Program-made: the position numbers and the translations under genes
Notes under the pieces: generated by a model
Seen by the model: only the letters and a program-made list of their open reading frames with translations
Databases searched by the model: none
What the model was told of the DNA's origin: nothing
NCBI GenBank assembly: GCA_964644555.1
Contig: CAZXWI010000012.1
Span: forward strand, 1 to 25,867
Direction of reading: 5' to 3'
DNA: 25,867 bases
Source of the DNA: RUG14186 sp964644555
Lineage (GTDB): Bacteria > Bacillota > Clostridia > Eubacteriales > Anaerofustaceae
Shown here: in pieces, positions 8,372 through 16,467 of the stretch
Position numbering within the stretch: position 1 is the first letter of the stretch
Layout: each line of letters opens with the position of its first letter

Positions 8372-9050
8372 AAGTGCTACCTGTTACACTTTCGAATTCG
8401 TTTATCATGCGAATGCACGCACTATCGATATCATCGTAATCATGGAAAAGCCCAGATGAACCCATAACAAAAGCGTTTACACCGCAATCATACAAACTCT
8501 TGTATGTTTTCGGACCTACTGCGCCGTCAGCCTGAATGATATATTCAAGCCCCTCTTTTTTGCGGTATTCATCGGCTTGCTTTATTTTATTTAACATTTG
8601 AGGAATAAACATCTGTGATGCATACCCCACTTCAACGGTCATAATCGTCAAAATATCTACTTCATCTATATACATAAGCACATCCGAAAATGGAGTTGCA
8701 GGGCAAAGCGCTATTCCCACTTTACTGCCTAATTGTTTGATTTTTCTTATAATTCGAAAAGACTCCCTCGTGATGGTTTCGGCGTGCAGTGAAATATAAT
8801 CAACTCCGGCATCTGTTAATTTTTCGATAAACTCGTTTGGATTTTCCACCATGAGATGTGCATCTACCATAAGATTGCTTCTTTTTTTCACCTCTTTTAC
8901 AAAATCCACCGAAAGCGCCAAATTTTTGGCAAAATGAGCATCCATTATATCAGCATGGAGCATATTGCAATGACGATTAAAAGCCTCCAATTGATTCTTG
9001 GCATCAAACATATCCATGCACATAAGCGATGGTGATAAATATGATTTCAT
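8361..9050 (-). CDS. alsE: D-allulose-6-phosphate 3-epimerase (ribulose-phosphate 3-epimerase superfamily)
   Basis: This 229-residue TIM-barrel enzyme begins MKSYLSPSLMCMD, very close to E. coli AlsE. Other matching segments are HADIMDAHF and VDAHLMVENP (metal and phosphate-site histidines and aspartates), MTVEVGYASQMFIPQMLNKI, EGLEYIIQADG and VMGSSGLF. AlsE interconverts allulose-6-phosphate and fructose-6-phosphate; the close relative Rpe acts on ribulose-5-phosphate. I chose the start at 9050 because AAGGAG lies six bases upstream of that ATG; an in-frame ATG eight codons earlier (9074) would place that ribosome site inside the gene. It follows the metallophosphoesterase stop by 16 bases and overlaps the kinase by 11, which indicates an operon. 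Confidence 0.85.
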   Translation of the reverse strand: MKSYLSPSLMCMDMFDAKNQLEAFNRHCNMLHADIMDAHFAKNLALSVDFVKEVKKRSNLMVDAHLMVENPNEFIEKLTDAGVDYISLHAETITRESFRIIRKIKQLGSKVGIALCPATPFSDVLMYIDEVDILTIMTVEVGYASQMFIPQMLNKIKQADEYRKKEGLEYIIQADGAVGPKTYKSLYDCGVNAFVMGSSGLFHDYDDIDSACIRMINEFESVTGSTYVK

Positions 9051-9066
9051 GAATTTCTCCTTAATT

Positions 9067-9936
9067 TTACTCATCTATAGATTTTAATGTTACACTTACA
9101 AGTTCCGGTCTGTTGTTTACCCTAAACGGGAAGACACTGTTGCCTATCCCCCTACTGACCACCATACTCGTTCGCCCAAGGTAATACACACCATCGGTGT
9201 ATTGAGGAAACAATCCTTGATCGGGAGCTAAAATCCCGCCTATATAAGGTAATCGTATTTGCCCTCCGTGAGCATGACCGCAAAATACCAAATCAACTTC
9301 TGCTTTTGCATACAATTTTATTAATTCAGGGCGGTGCGAAAGCACAATATTTACCATATTATCCTCTTTTAAATTATCGAGAATATCCTCTACCTTACCC
9401 AAATCATAAAACTCCCGATAAGAGGACGGTAAAAATCCTACACATTCCAGCCCTATCAAATTAATAAACGAATCGTCCTTTTTCAACAAAACAGCTTCAT
9501 CTCTTAATACGATAACACCGCATTTATCGAGTTCATCAAGTATAATATCGTATCTGCCCGAATTTGCCTCATGATTGCCCGCAATGAAATATACCGGAGC
9601 AATTTCTGCCGCCTGCTTTGCAAATGACATAGCCGAATCAATATTCCAGCGACGCCGATCCACCAAATCGCCCGTAATCACTATAATATCCGGATCTTGC
9701 CCTTTTATTTTTTCTATCATTTTATCATGATCTTTTCCGATGCTTTTGCCATGCAAATCCGACACTTGCACAATTTTGTACCCGTCAAATCGAGACGGAA
9801 TGTCCCAATCCGAATAAGTATACTCACTGATTTGCAAACAATTATCCTGCACCCAAAGATACACACCCAAAAGTACAACGAGTACTGTTATAACCACACA
9901 AAGCAAAACAGTATCTATATTTTTAATTGTTTTCAT
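9067..9936 (-). CDS. Membrane-anchored calcineurin-like metallophosphoesterase (YkuE/YaeI-like)
   Basis: The 289-residue protein has one N-terminal membrane helix (about 8-28) and then a metallophosphoesterase domain. Metal-binding motifs appear in order: VSDLHG, ITGDLVDRRR, AGNHEA, SHRP and GHAHGGQIRLP. The tail LAPDQGLFPQYTDGVYYLG with SRGIGNSVFPFRVNNRPE is typical of the YkuE/YaeI group, some members of which cleave UDP-diacylglucosamine-like lipids or other phosphodiesters near the membrane. The helix would leave the catalytic domain outside the membrane. It is first in a run with alsE and alsK. Its substrate cannot be fixed from sequence, and a link to sugar metabolism is only positional. 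Confidence 0.88.
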   Translation of the reverse strand: MKTIKNIDTVLLCVVITVLVVLLGVYLWVQDNCLQISEYTYSDWDIPSRFDGYKIVQVSDLHGKSIGKDHDKMIEKIKGQDPDIIVITGDLVDRRRWNIDSAMSFAKQAAEIAPVYFIAGNHEANSGRYDIILDELDKCGVIVLRDEAVLLKKDDSFINLIGLECVGFLPSSYREFYDLGKVEDILDNLKEDNMVNIVLSHRPELIKLYAKAEVDLVFCGHAHGGQIRLPYIGGILAPDQGLFPQYTDGVYYLGRTSMVVSRGIGNSVFPFRVNNRPELVSVTLKSIDE

Positions 9937-10087
9937 CTTATTCTCTCATAAAACATACAATATAATTATTATATTCCATTATAAGGTACTTGCTAAAAGA
10001 TTCATAAATATTTAATTTGATTTTTCTTTATCGCACACAAACATTACGAAATAATACAAGAAAATTGAAATAATTTTCAAAAAGGTA

Positions 10088-10116
10088 TTGAATTATTTTT
10101 TTAAATATGATAATAT
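10088..10116 (+). promoter_or_regulatory. Sigma-70-type promoter, first of two on the plus strand
   Basis: The boxes are -35 TTGAAT (10088-10093), a 17-base spacer and -10 TAATAT (10111-10116). Start of transcription would be near 10123. No protein gene lies ahead; a hairpin with a T tail follows about 40 bases later. The region is very AT-rich, so the match is less specific than it looks. Confidence 0.45.
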
Positions 10117-10122
10117 AACATC

Positions 10123-10188
10123 AATCATTCCAAGTTCCTTTCATCTTCTTTGATGCTAATTATGCGAAGTAAATGCTTCGCATTTTTA
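10123..10188 (+). ncRNA. Candidate small RNA of about 65 nt
   Basis: This is bounded by the promoter at 10088-10116 and a hairpin made of ATGCGAAG (10162-10169) and CTTCGCAT (10176-10183), an eight-base-pair stem with a six-base loop followed by TTTT. The same order of promoter, short body and Rho-independent hairpin is what a small regulatory RNA gene looks like. No family is recognised and no reading frame with a ribosome site is visible in it. Confidence 0.35.
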
Positions 10189-10195
10189 GTTTGTG

Positions 10196-10224
10196 TTGAC
10201 ACCTTTTTTATTCCTATTTAATAT
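10196..10224 (+). promoter_or_regulatory. Consensus-like promoter, second on the plus strand
   Basis: A perfect -35 TTGACA (10196-10201), a 17-base spacer and -10 TAATAT (10219-10224) give a start near 10231. The transcript would run into the hairpin at 10278-10314 and, if it read through, would be antisense to the LPXTG gene. Confidence 0.45.
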
Positions 10225-10277
10225 ACAACCCAAAGATATAATGTAGATTACACCTGATTTATAAATTCTTATAATAA

Positions 10278-10314
10278 AAAGAACGATAATTAAGATCCCT
10301 TATTATCGTTCTTT
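10278..10314 (-). terminator. Strong terminator of the SipW/TasA-like cluster
   Basis: Thirteen-base-pair perfect stem: AAAGAACGATAAT (10278-10290) with ATTATCGTTCTTT (10302-10314), loop of 11. On the minus strand the stem is followed by further T residues (TTATT). It stands 25 bases after the stop of the LPXTG gene. It may also end plus-strand transcription. Confidence 0.85.
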
Positions 10315-10339
10315 GCTGATTACTTATAATGTAACTTAA

Positions 10340-10990
10340 TTAAAGATTCTTTCTGTCTCTGCGATGCACATTCATTGCGAGCATTACCAAGCAAATGCCG
10401 CTTACCGATATCAATGCAATATACAGCAATATGTTGGAGCTGTCGCCCGTTTTCGGCAAATTTGATTCAACCGGAAATTCTTCCACCTTAAATTGCCAAT
10501 CAAGATAGCCTACCGATTTTTGATAATCATTATCAAGTTCTATAGGCACATCAAGCGTTACATTAAGATCTATTTGCGCACCCGAATAAAATGTGCCAAG
10601 ATATACCCAATCATTCAGCTGAGCACTCTCGGAAGCAGGAGCATCAAATAAGTCAGAACCTCCATCCTGCGATACTTTTAAATTAAGCTGTGACAAAAAT
10701 TCCTCAGAACCCTCCTGAGCTCCTAAAGCTTTGATATACAGTTTAATTTTTACATTTTTGGAAATATCGTTTTTGATCTGCACCTTTTGGGTTATGCTGT
10801 CACCGGGCATAACATTTTTAAAATCAGTAAATAGATCCGTCGGAGAATATTCACTTCCGGGACTGAAAATAAATTCGTTAGAATCACCCTCATATGTAAC
10901 ACTTCCTGCTGCAAAAGCATTTGTTGACAATAAGCTAAAGAGTAAAACAACACTTACAATAACAAGCATTTTCTTTAATATTTTTTTCAT
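10340..10990 (-). CDS. LPXTG-anchored TasA/camelysin-like surface protein
   Basis: The 216-residue protein has a classical signal peptide cut after NAFA (about residue 27), unlike the SipW-type leaders of its neighbours. A beta-rich domain follows with the segments FIFSPGSEYSPTDLFTDFKN and VMPGDSITQKVQIKN, in which a PGD turn precedes a strand rich in alternating hydrophobics, as in TasA-like folds. The C-terminus has the sortase signal LPKTG (178-182), a hydrophobic helix and the positive tail HRRDRKNL. Sortase would link it covalently to peptidoglycan, which makes it the likely cell-wall anchor of the structure built by this cluster. No sortase gene is in the window. It is last in the cluster, 11 bases after the preceding gene, with AAGGAGG six bases before its ATG and a strong terminator behind it. 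Confidence 0.88.
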   Translation of the reverse strand: MKKILKKMLVIVSVVLLFSLLSTNAFAAGSVTYEGDSNEFIFSPGSEYSPTDLFTDFKNVMPGDSITQKVQIKNDISKNVKIKLYIKALGAQEGSEEFLSQLNLKVSQDGGSDLFDAPASESAQLNDWVYLGTFYSGAQIDLNVTLDVPIELDNDYQKSVGYLDWQFKVEEFPVESNLPKTGDSSNILLYIALISVSGICLVMLAMNVHRRDRKNL

Positions 10991-11001
10991 ATTAATCCTC
11001 C

Positions 11002-11619
11002 TTAATGCTTAATAATCAATGTTTTTCCGTCGGTTGCGGAAATGCCCGAAACTCCGCTTCCCCAATTTTCGGTAACAACAGTAGTCGGTGTCGACTGAAT
11101 AGCAGAAGCTACTATTTCAACCGAAAGGCAATATCCATCAAGAACATTGGCACTATCTAATAATTTACACTCATCAATCAAATTTTCAGTAGATTTCTGA
11201 GGGTCAACAGGTATTTTATAATACCAATATCCATCAGATGCCTTTTCCCAATTTGAAGAAGCATTTGCATAAACTATTTCGTAATCCTCATTTTCCACAG
11301 GAGATTTCGAATATACTTGAGTTTGATCTTCACTCATCCACACTACAACGACCTTTGCACGAATGTAGCTTTGAACCTCACCTGTATTTTTAACGACAAC
11401 ATCTTTTTTAAGTACACCGTCAAAACCTTCCACTATTTCGGAAACTACATTGGGAGTCGTAAATGTGTTTTTAACTTCATTTGTCTGTGTAAATACAAAT
11501 GCAACCGTATAAACAGCCAAAATCGACCATATTATTGATGCTATTGCTATTATCAAACATTTCTGCTTAATTTTGTGAGCAGGAGCGTAATGTTTTGATT
11601 TTTTCTTTTCTTTATACAT
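11002..11619 (-). CDS. TasA/camelysin-like protein with SipW-type leader and long cytosolic tail
   Basis: The 205-residue protein starts with a lysine-rich tail of about 20 residues, then a membrane helix (about 22-43) leading into VFTQTNEVKNTFTTPNVV. That is a variant of the SipW-substrate pattern AYFTDTDEATNTFAVGNV in its neighbours. It then has VVVKNTGEVQSYIRAKVVVVW, the strand pair typical of the TasA/camelysin family (first 20 residues: VVVKNTGEVQSYIRAKVVVV). The C-terminal part carries VEIVASAIQSTP, comparable to AYAIQ in the other subunits, and ends IIKH. The extended N-terminus and the absence of the AxA-like cut site make processing uncertain, so it may stay membrane-bound and act as an assembly base, like the minor component TapA in Bacillus; that role is inference. 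AGGAGG lies eight bases before the ATG. Confidence 0.8.
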   Translation of the reverse strand: MYKEKKKSKHYAPAHKIKQKCLIIAIASIIWSILAVYTVAFVFTQTNEVKNTFTTPNVVSEIVEGFDGVLKKDVVVKNTGEVQSYIRAKVVVVWMSEDQTQVYSKSPVENEDYEIVYANASSNWEKASDGYWYYKIPVDPQKSTENLIDECKLLDSANVLDGYCLSVEIVASAIQSTPTTVVTENWGSGVSGISATDGKTLIIKH

Positions 11620-11634
11620 TAACCCTACCTCCTC

Positions 11635-14600
11635 TTAGTTTGATTCCTTAAATATATTTACGCAATACGAATCACCGTCAAGCCATTTATCCTCGGTTCT
11701 TGAGTTTACGAATTCAACTTCGTTATCCTCGCCAAAGACGAGTGTTATGGTTTGCGTTTGAGCATCAGGTTCGTATCTCCACGACCAGTTGGTCTGCTCT
11801 GTTATAGTATATTCCCCGATAGGCAAATCCTTTATGGTCATTTCGCCTGAGCCGTGAATTGTTATCGTCAAGTCGATATCTTTGCTCGGTGTGCCTGCTT
11901 TGCCTTTTATATCAAATACAAATGTTTGGTTTGCATCCGCAGAATAATCGCTTCCCACGGGGAAACTCTTTTTGATCGTAAGATCCGCTATCGCTGCCTG
12001 GAATTTGGCATAATATGTTGCAGCCTTATAAACTCCGTCTTGTTTTTGAGGATAAATTTTATCGGACGTTCTGTCTACCCAAGATGAATCAACCGCTGTA
12101 GTGCATTTTTCGTCAACAAACCAACCGATGAATATATAACCGTCATCTGCAGTCGGTGTAGAGCCGATAGGTGAGCCTGTTACAGCTCCCACATTCTCGG
12201 AACCGATACTTACGCTGCCGCTGCCAATAGGTACATATTTTATGGTTACATTCTGTTCGCTGTAATAGAATGTAATAACATCATCTGTTCCTCGTATTGT
12301 GCGCGTTTTCGTTTTTTCACTCACAAGAGTGTATCCCTTAATGTCTATTGCATTCTCCGAAACAACTTTGCCGTATCTGTATTGTGCCTCTGTCGTTTTA
12401 GACGGACTCAATTCTTTGTTCGTTCCGTTTTCAAGATATTTTACGGTATAAGGGTATAAAATACGATCATAATAAAGATCCAATTTCAATCCGTTTGCCG
12501 CTACACTTCCTTGTGCCAAACCGGTTTTCATAGCGGAATCGTTCACCTTGTAACCTATGTAATTAAAGCCGCTCAAAGTGAGTGCATTTTCCGTTATAGT
12601 AGCTCCTATAGTTCCAGGACCTTGAATAACACGGTATTCTTCGTAGCCATCTCCGTCTATATTCTGAATCCAGTGCGTAATGATATAATATGCGTGTTCT
12701 GTATCGGCAGTATACCAGAATGTCAAAACATTTTCTTCTTCATTTGCCGAAATCACCAATCTCTTTTGATAAGCATCCGGCATATAGCCATTAATTTGCT
12801 CGAATACTTCCGTTACAACCGATTTTCTGTTATCGGAAACATATTTTTCTTCGGCAAGTACTTTGCCCGTATCTTTTTCAAGGTAACGCACTGTATATGG
12901 CACAGCCGGTATCTGTTTGTATACAAATGTGAATTCATTCGTACCATCTATACTCATCAAAATAGTATGGCTGTTTGTATTCGGGAAATACCCTTCTGTG
13001 TAACCATCATAAAGTTCGTTTCCGCCCTTAGCAGAAAATGTTTTGGAATTCCCGGCAAGAGTGCTTCCTATTGTTGAGTCGGCAATTTTGGTGCCGTCTT
13101 CAAGCTCATAATTTACCGTATACACTACAGCTACCTTCGAACTCCATTCTGCAAAAACATCGAGATTGCGGCGTACATTCATACTGTTAAAGTCAAATGC
13201 TTTTTTCTGAGTTCCTTCCATATAGAACCAACCGTTGAATACATAGTTGCCGTTGGAAACTTCTTCGGGAGTATCCGCAAAGTTTGAGTGCAATACATAT
13301 TGAGTTTCAATAGGATCTGCAGAATTAATATCACCATAAGTTTTAAATACTCTAACCGTATGCGTTTTTGGTGCCCATTTAGCGTAGAGTTCCACATCAT
13401 GAGCAGGCATTGTAGCATTGGTAAAGTCAAATTCAGAACCGTCATAGCATTGCGGTGTTGTATACCAGCCTGCAAATTCATATGCATTAGGTTCCAATGT
13501 TTCGGGATACTCCGGCGTAAAATCATTTCCCACAAGGGACTGTTCATACAAATATATGCCGCCTTTTCCCGATACTTTTTCACCGTAATTCACAAACGAA
13601 AGCACATATGAATTTCTATTGTAATAAAGGTCATATTTATTATCATTGTTAAATCTGTGCTTATATGCACCGTTTTCTGAATACCAACCGTTTTCACCCT
13701 TTTTATCCTTTTGTGAGAACCCGGTAAGTGGGAAATAGTCCTCATCATAAGTAAGGTTTACACGACTGCCTTTGATTGTGGTTGTGTGGTATTTATAATA
13801 TGTTTTCCCGCCTGATGTTGTGGTTTCAAACTTAGATGTATCCTGCCCCGGTAAAACTTCAAGCCAGTAATACCATTCGTATGTCTCACCGGACCATTCT
13901 GTCTTAGTCATGGTAATATTCTGTTCAGGCATTTTTTCAAGGAAAGAATAACATTTCCCCGTCGCACTTGATTTAAATACATATCCTTCAGCAAGCAGGC
14001 TCTTTATCGGATCTGTTTCCCAAACGTATGTAATATCCGAATCATATTTGGCTGTAACCGTGTATGTGTCGTAGCAGCTGTTGTCATGCGTATGTGTTTC
14101 TTTACCGCATATCTCATTTCCACTTGTTGCACCACCGCTGCCACCATTTATATTACTGCCCTCCGGATAGCAGCCTCCGTAATAGTATCTGGTTCTATTC
14201 CCTCCGTAACCTGTATAATATCTTCCTTCATAGGTATGCCTATGCTCCTCTTTGTTGCATGAAAGCTGGGTTTCAGGGAATGTCAATGTATATGAGTTTC
14301 GGCTGTAATATACATTCACAACGGTTGAACCATCGCCCTCTACGATAACATCTTTATCGCTTTTTTCTTCATTGAATGTAAAGTGGTCGCGTTCTGCCCA
14401 AGTTCCCGAATAATTTTTGTGAGCTTCAGCACTGACTTCGCTTGCCGATAAGGCGTCAATACCCGTTTGGGAACCTAAGTAACTGTAATTATTATCATTT
14501 GCGTTTTCCGTCCAATATACAACCGTATATGTGGTTTCCACGGCTTGCCAAACAGCCTCATATTTCAAATTCATATAGGGCAATGCAATATTTGCATTAT

Positions 14601-15753
14601 TAAGGTTATACATTGCCTTTTCAGCCTCGGTTGCAGCTGTATACACAATATTGCCGTTCTCATCTTTTCGTCCGCATTCCACCAGATTCCAGCCTGCGAA
14701 AACATATCCCGAGCGAGTTGGAGCATTTACTGATACCGTTGCGCCGTAGCGTGTATATACAGGATCCGTACCGTATCCTCCCTTAAGGTCGAAATACATT
14801 AAGTAGTAATTTCTGTCATAATATATTTCGATTTCCGTAGAACTATCGGCTGCAATCTTTACATCTTTGTCATAATAAAGCACACTGAAACCGTCAATAT
14901 CAATGTTTCGATTATCACCTACTGTATTTCCTGTCAATCCGCTTGAGGAAGTAACACTGTGCAATTCGTAGTTATCATCGAGAATATTCTGTATGTAGTG
15001 GTATATTTTAAAATCCACAATAGTTGGCTTATAAGTTACCGTGTATGTAATGTCAGAAGAAATATTTTTCACATCGATTTTATAAGAATCTGTGCTTTCC
15101 TCATTATCTCCGAAATACGGAAGATACCCTACAATGTCCGGAAAATCCACAGTTTCCGTATAATCTCCGCCTTCTTCAATACTTGCCGCAAATGGTTCAA
15201 ATGCTATATCGCCGTTTTCGTATGCAAAATTAACGGTTATGGTATAAGCAGCATATCTTGCATATACGGCTCTTGCCATTCTCATATGGTTAGCGGTATT
15301 TGCTATAATAGCCGTATTTGTGTTTTTATCGGTATCTGCTTTTGCTTTTTCGGCTACCACATACGAAACCGTAACCTTTACAGGCTCAGTAGCAGTAGTG
15401 CCGTTTTGCGAAGTTACAACACAACGAATATATGTTTCTCCGTTACTGTTAAGAAGGCTGTTTATCATGGCATATCTTAAAGTTATGAAACTTTGTTTTT
15501 GCCCTGAAATATTAACCCAGATGTCATTTGCTTTATCTACACTTATTTACCACTCATATTTCTCAAAATTATCATTGTCTAAAGTCAATGTTACTTTCTC
15601 ATCTTGAGGAAGAACCACACTATCAACAGCTTCACCGTTTAGTTGAATGCAGGGTTCTGTATACCCCATAACCGTACCGATTGGTAATGAAGTAAAAATC
15701 ATTGTAAGTGCAAGTATTAATGATAAGATTCTGTTTTTACTTAACCTGTTCAT
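11635..15753 (-). pseudogene. Large InlB B-repeat/MucBP surface adhesin interrupted by one in-frame TAA
   Basis: One continuous frame of 1372 codons is broken only at codon 69 (TAA at 15547-15549), between EKYEW and ISVDKANDIWVNISGQ. The residues on both sides form one Ig-like domain, so the stop falls inside a fold; CAA (Gln) to TAA is the likely change. The first 68 codons carry AAGGAGG, a signal peptide (about 1-30) and the start of that domain. In full-length numbering, InlB B-type repeats (GYVFAGW near 349-355, YEFAGW and YVFNGW further on) alternate with linkers of YYDRNYYL type. A Cys/His block lies at about 499-560 (CNKEEHRH, CGKETHTHDNSC). Several MucBP-like modules (YTVRYLEKDTGKVL, YTVKYLENGTNKEL) follow, then a prealbumin-like C-terminal domain (GEYTITEQTNWSW). 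There is no LPXTG; it ends DKWLDGDSYCVNIFKESN. Internal ATG at 15468 lacks a signal peptide and a good ribosome site. Confidence 0.82.
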
Positions 15754-15768
15754 TTTTCGGTATCCTCC

Positions 15769-16332
15769 TTATTCAAACTGAGGCCAGCCGGCGGCTTCGA
15801 GGGCCGTTTGTCCATTGTGTACTGTTTGTGTTGCTTCGGCATATACTTTTACTACTACCTCGCTGCCCTGATAATCATTTCCCATATCGGCTGAAAATGC
15901 CACTTCGGTAAATAAGGGACTTGTGGTTTCACCCGATTCCAAAGCGCTGTTGTAGTAATAATAACCGTCTTTGAAAGTCCAATCATCTGTATTTATGTTA
16001 TATGAAATCAGTGATAAATCTGCCTCAATATCTTTATTATCTGCAAGAGTTATCTGTTTTTCAAGCTTAATGCGAACCCAAGCCCTTTGCCCTCCTATGT
16101 TTTTAATTTGCACAATCTTTGAAGCTTCCGTGCCGGGGTGGACGGGGATTCCGCTTTCAAACTCCGTCAGTTCTCCACCCAAATCCTTTAACTCTTGTAA
16201 TTGTATTTTTATATCACCCGCAGTAATAACATTGGTTGCCGTACCTTCATACGAAAAGTATGCGAGTGTACTGTATGCGGCTATTGATACACATACGGCA
16301 ATTAATGCAATTATCAAAATCTTTTTCTTCAT
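15769..16332 (-). CDS. TasA/camelysin-like SipW substrate
   Basis: The 187-residue protein has leader MKKKILIIALIAVCVSIAAY, with the SipW-type cut region STLAYFSYEGTATNVITAGD at about 21-40. The mature part has the family pattern GTEASKIVQIKNIGGQRAWV (a strand entering an NxG turn, then an aromatic and VRIKLEK). Its final residues are AGWPQFE. It would be exported by Sec and cut by the SipW of the same cluster, then join or cap an extracellular fibre. It stands 15 bases upstream of the adhesin gene and 135 bases downstream of the next subunit, a gap that contains overlapping hairpins. The ribosome site is weak (GAAGGG). Its exact structural role is not evident. Confidence 0.85.
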   Translation of the reverse strand: MKKKILIIALIAVCVSIAAYSTLAYFSYEGTATNVITAGDIKIQLQELKDLGGELTEFESGIPVHPGTEASKIVQIKNIGGQRAWVRIKLEKQITLADNKDIEADLSLISYNINTDDWTFKDGYYYYNSALESGETTSPLFTEVAFSADMGNDYQGSEVVVKVYAEATQTVHNGQTALEAAGWPQFE

Positions 16333-16377
16333 AAGTTTTTCCCTTCGATAAAAAGTTTATATACATTAAATCCCTAA

Positions 16378-16446
16378 AACAGGGCATATACAGCCACCTC
16401 AAATGTAGTGAGGCAGCTGTATACACCCTGTTTCCGAAGAAACAGA
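16378..16446 (-). promoter_or_regulatory. Overlapping alternative hairpins between subunit genes (attenuator or mRNA-processing element)
   Basis: The long hairpin pairs AACAGGG, TATACAGC and CCTCA (16378-16384, 16387-16394, 16397-16401) with TGAGG, GCTGTATA and CCCTGTT (16109+ on the same line: 16409-16413, 16416-16423, 16426-16432). That makes 20 base pairs interrupted by two symmetric CA/CA mismatches. On the minus strand it is followed by TTTTAG. A second hairpin, CTGTTTC-TTCG-GAAACAG on the minus strand (16428-16445), has a stable UUCG loop and shares seven bases with the first, so both cannot form fully at once. It lies in the only wide gap inside the cluster and could reduce transcription of the downstream genes or protect the upstream message. 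Confidence 0.6.
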
Positions 16447-16467
16447 GTATGTTTTATAGCTTATAGA

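Larger units (their letters stand above)
9937..10339. other. 403-base non-coding gap
   Basis: No convincing protein gene. On the minus strand the right end holds the terminator of the fibre cluster (10278-10314) and the left end must hold the promoter of the metallophosphoesterase gene. On the plus strand two sigma-70-like promoters, each followed by a hairpin, are listed separately. An 11-codon minus-strand frame near 10130 is too short to call. Confidence 0.6.

Noticed and set aside
10060..10135. Minus-strand frame of 11 codons preceded by AAAGGA
   Set aside because: It is too short to support, has no clear promoter and matches no known short toxin pattern.
13179..13583. Minus-strand open frame of 134 codons inside the adhesin region
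   Set aside because: It lies in another phase of the adhesin coding sequence and has low-complexity, non-protein-like composition.
15469..15753. Stop-codon reassignment or programmed readthrough as the explanation for the adhesin stop
   Set aside because: TAA ends several other genes here (for example at 6996 and 9067), so it is not reassigned, and the context TGG TAA ATA is not a known readthrough signal. Nonsense mutation or sequence error is simpler.
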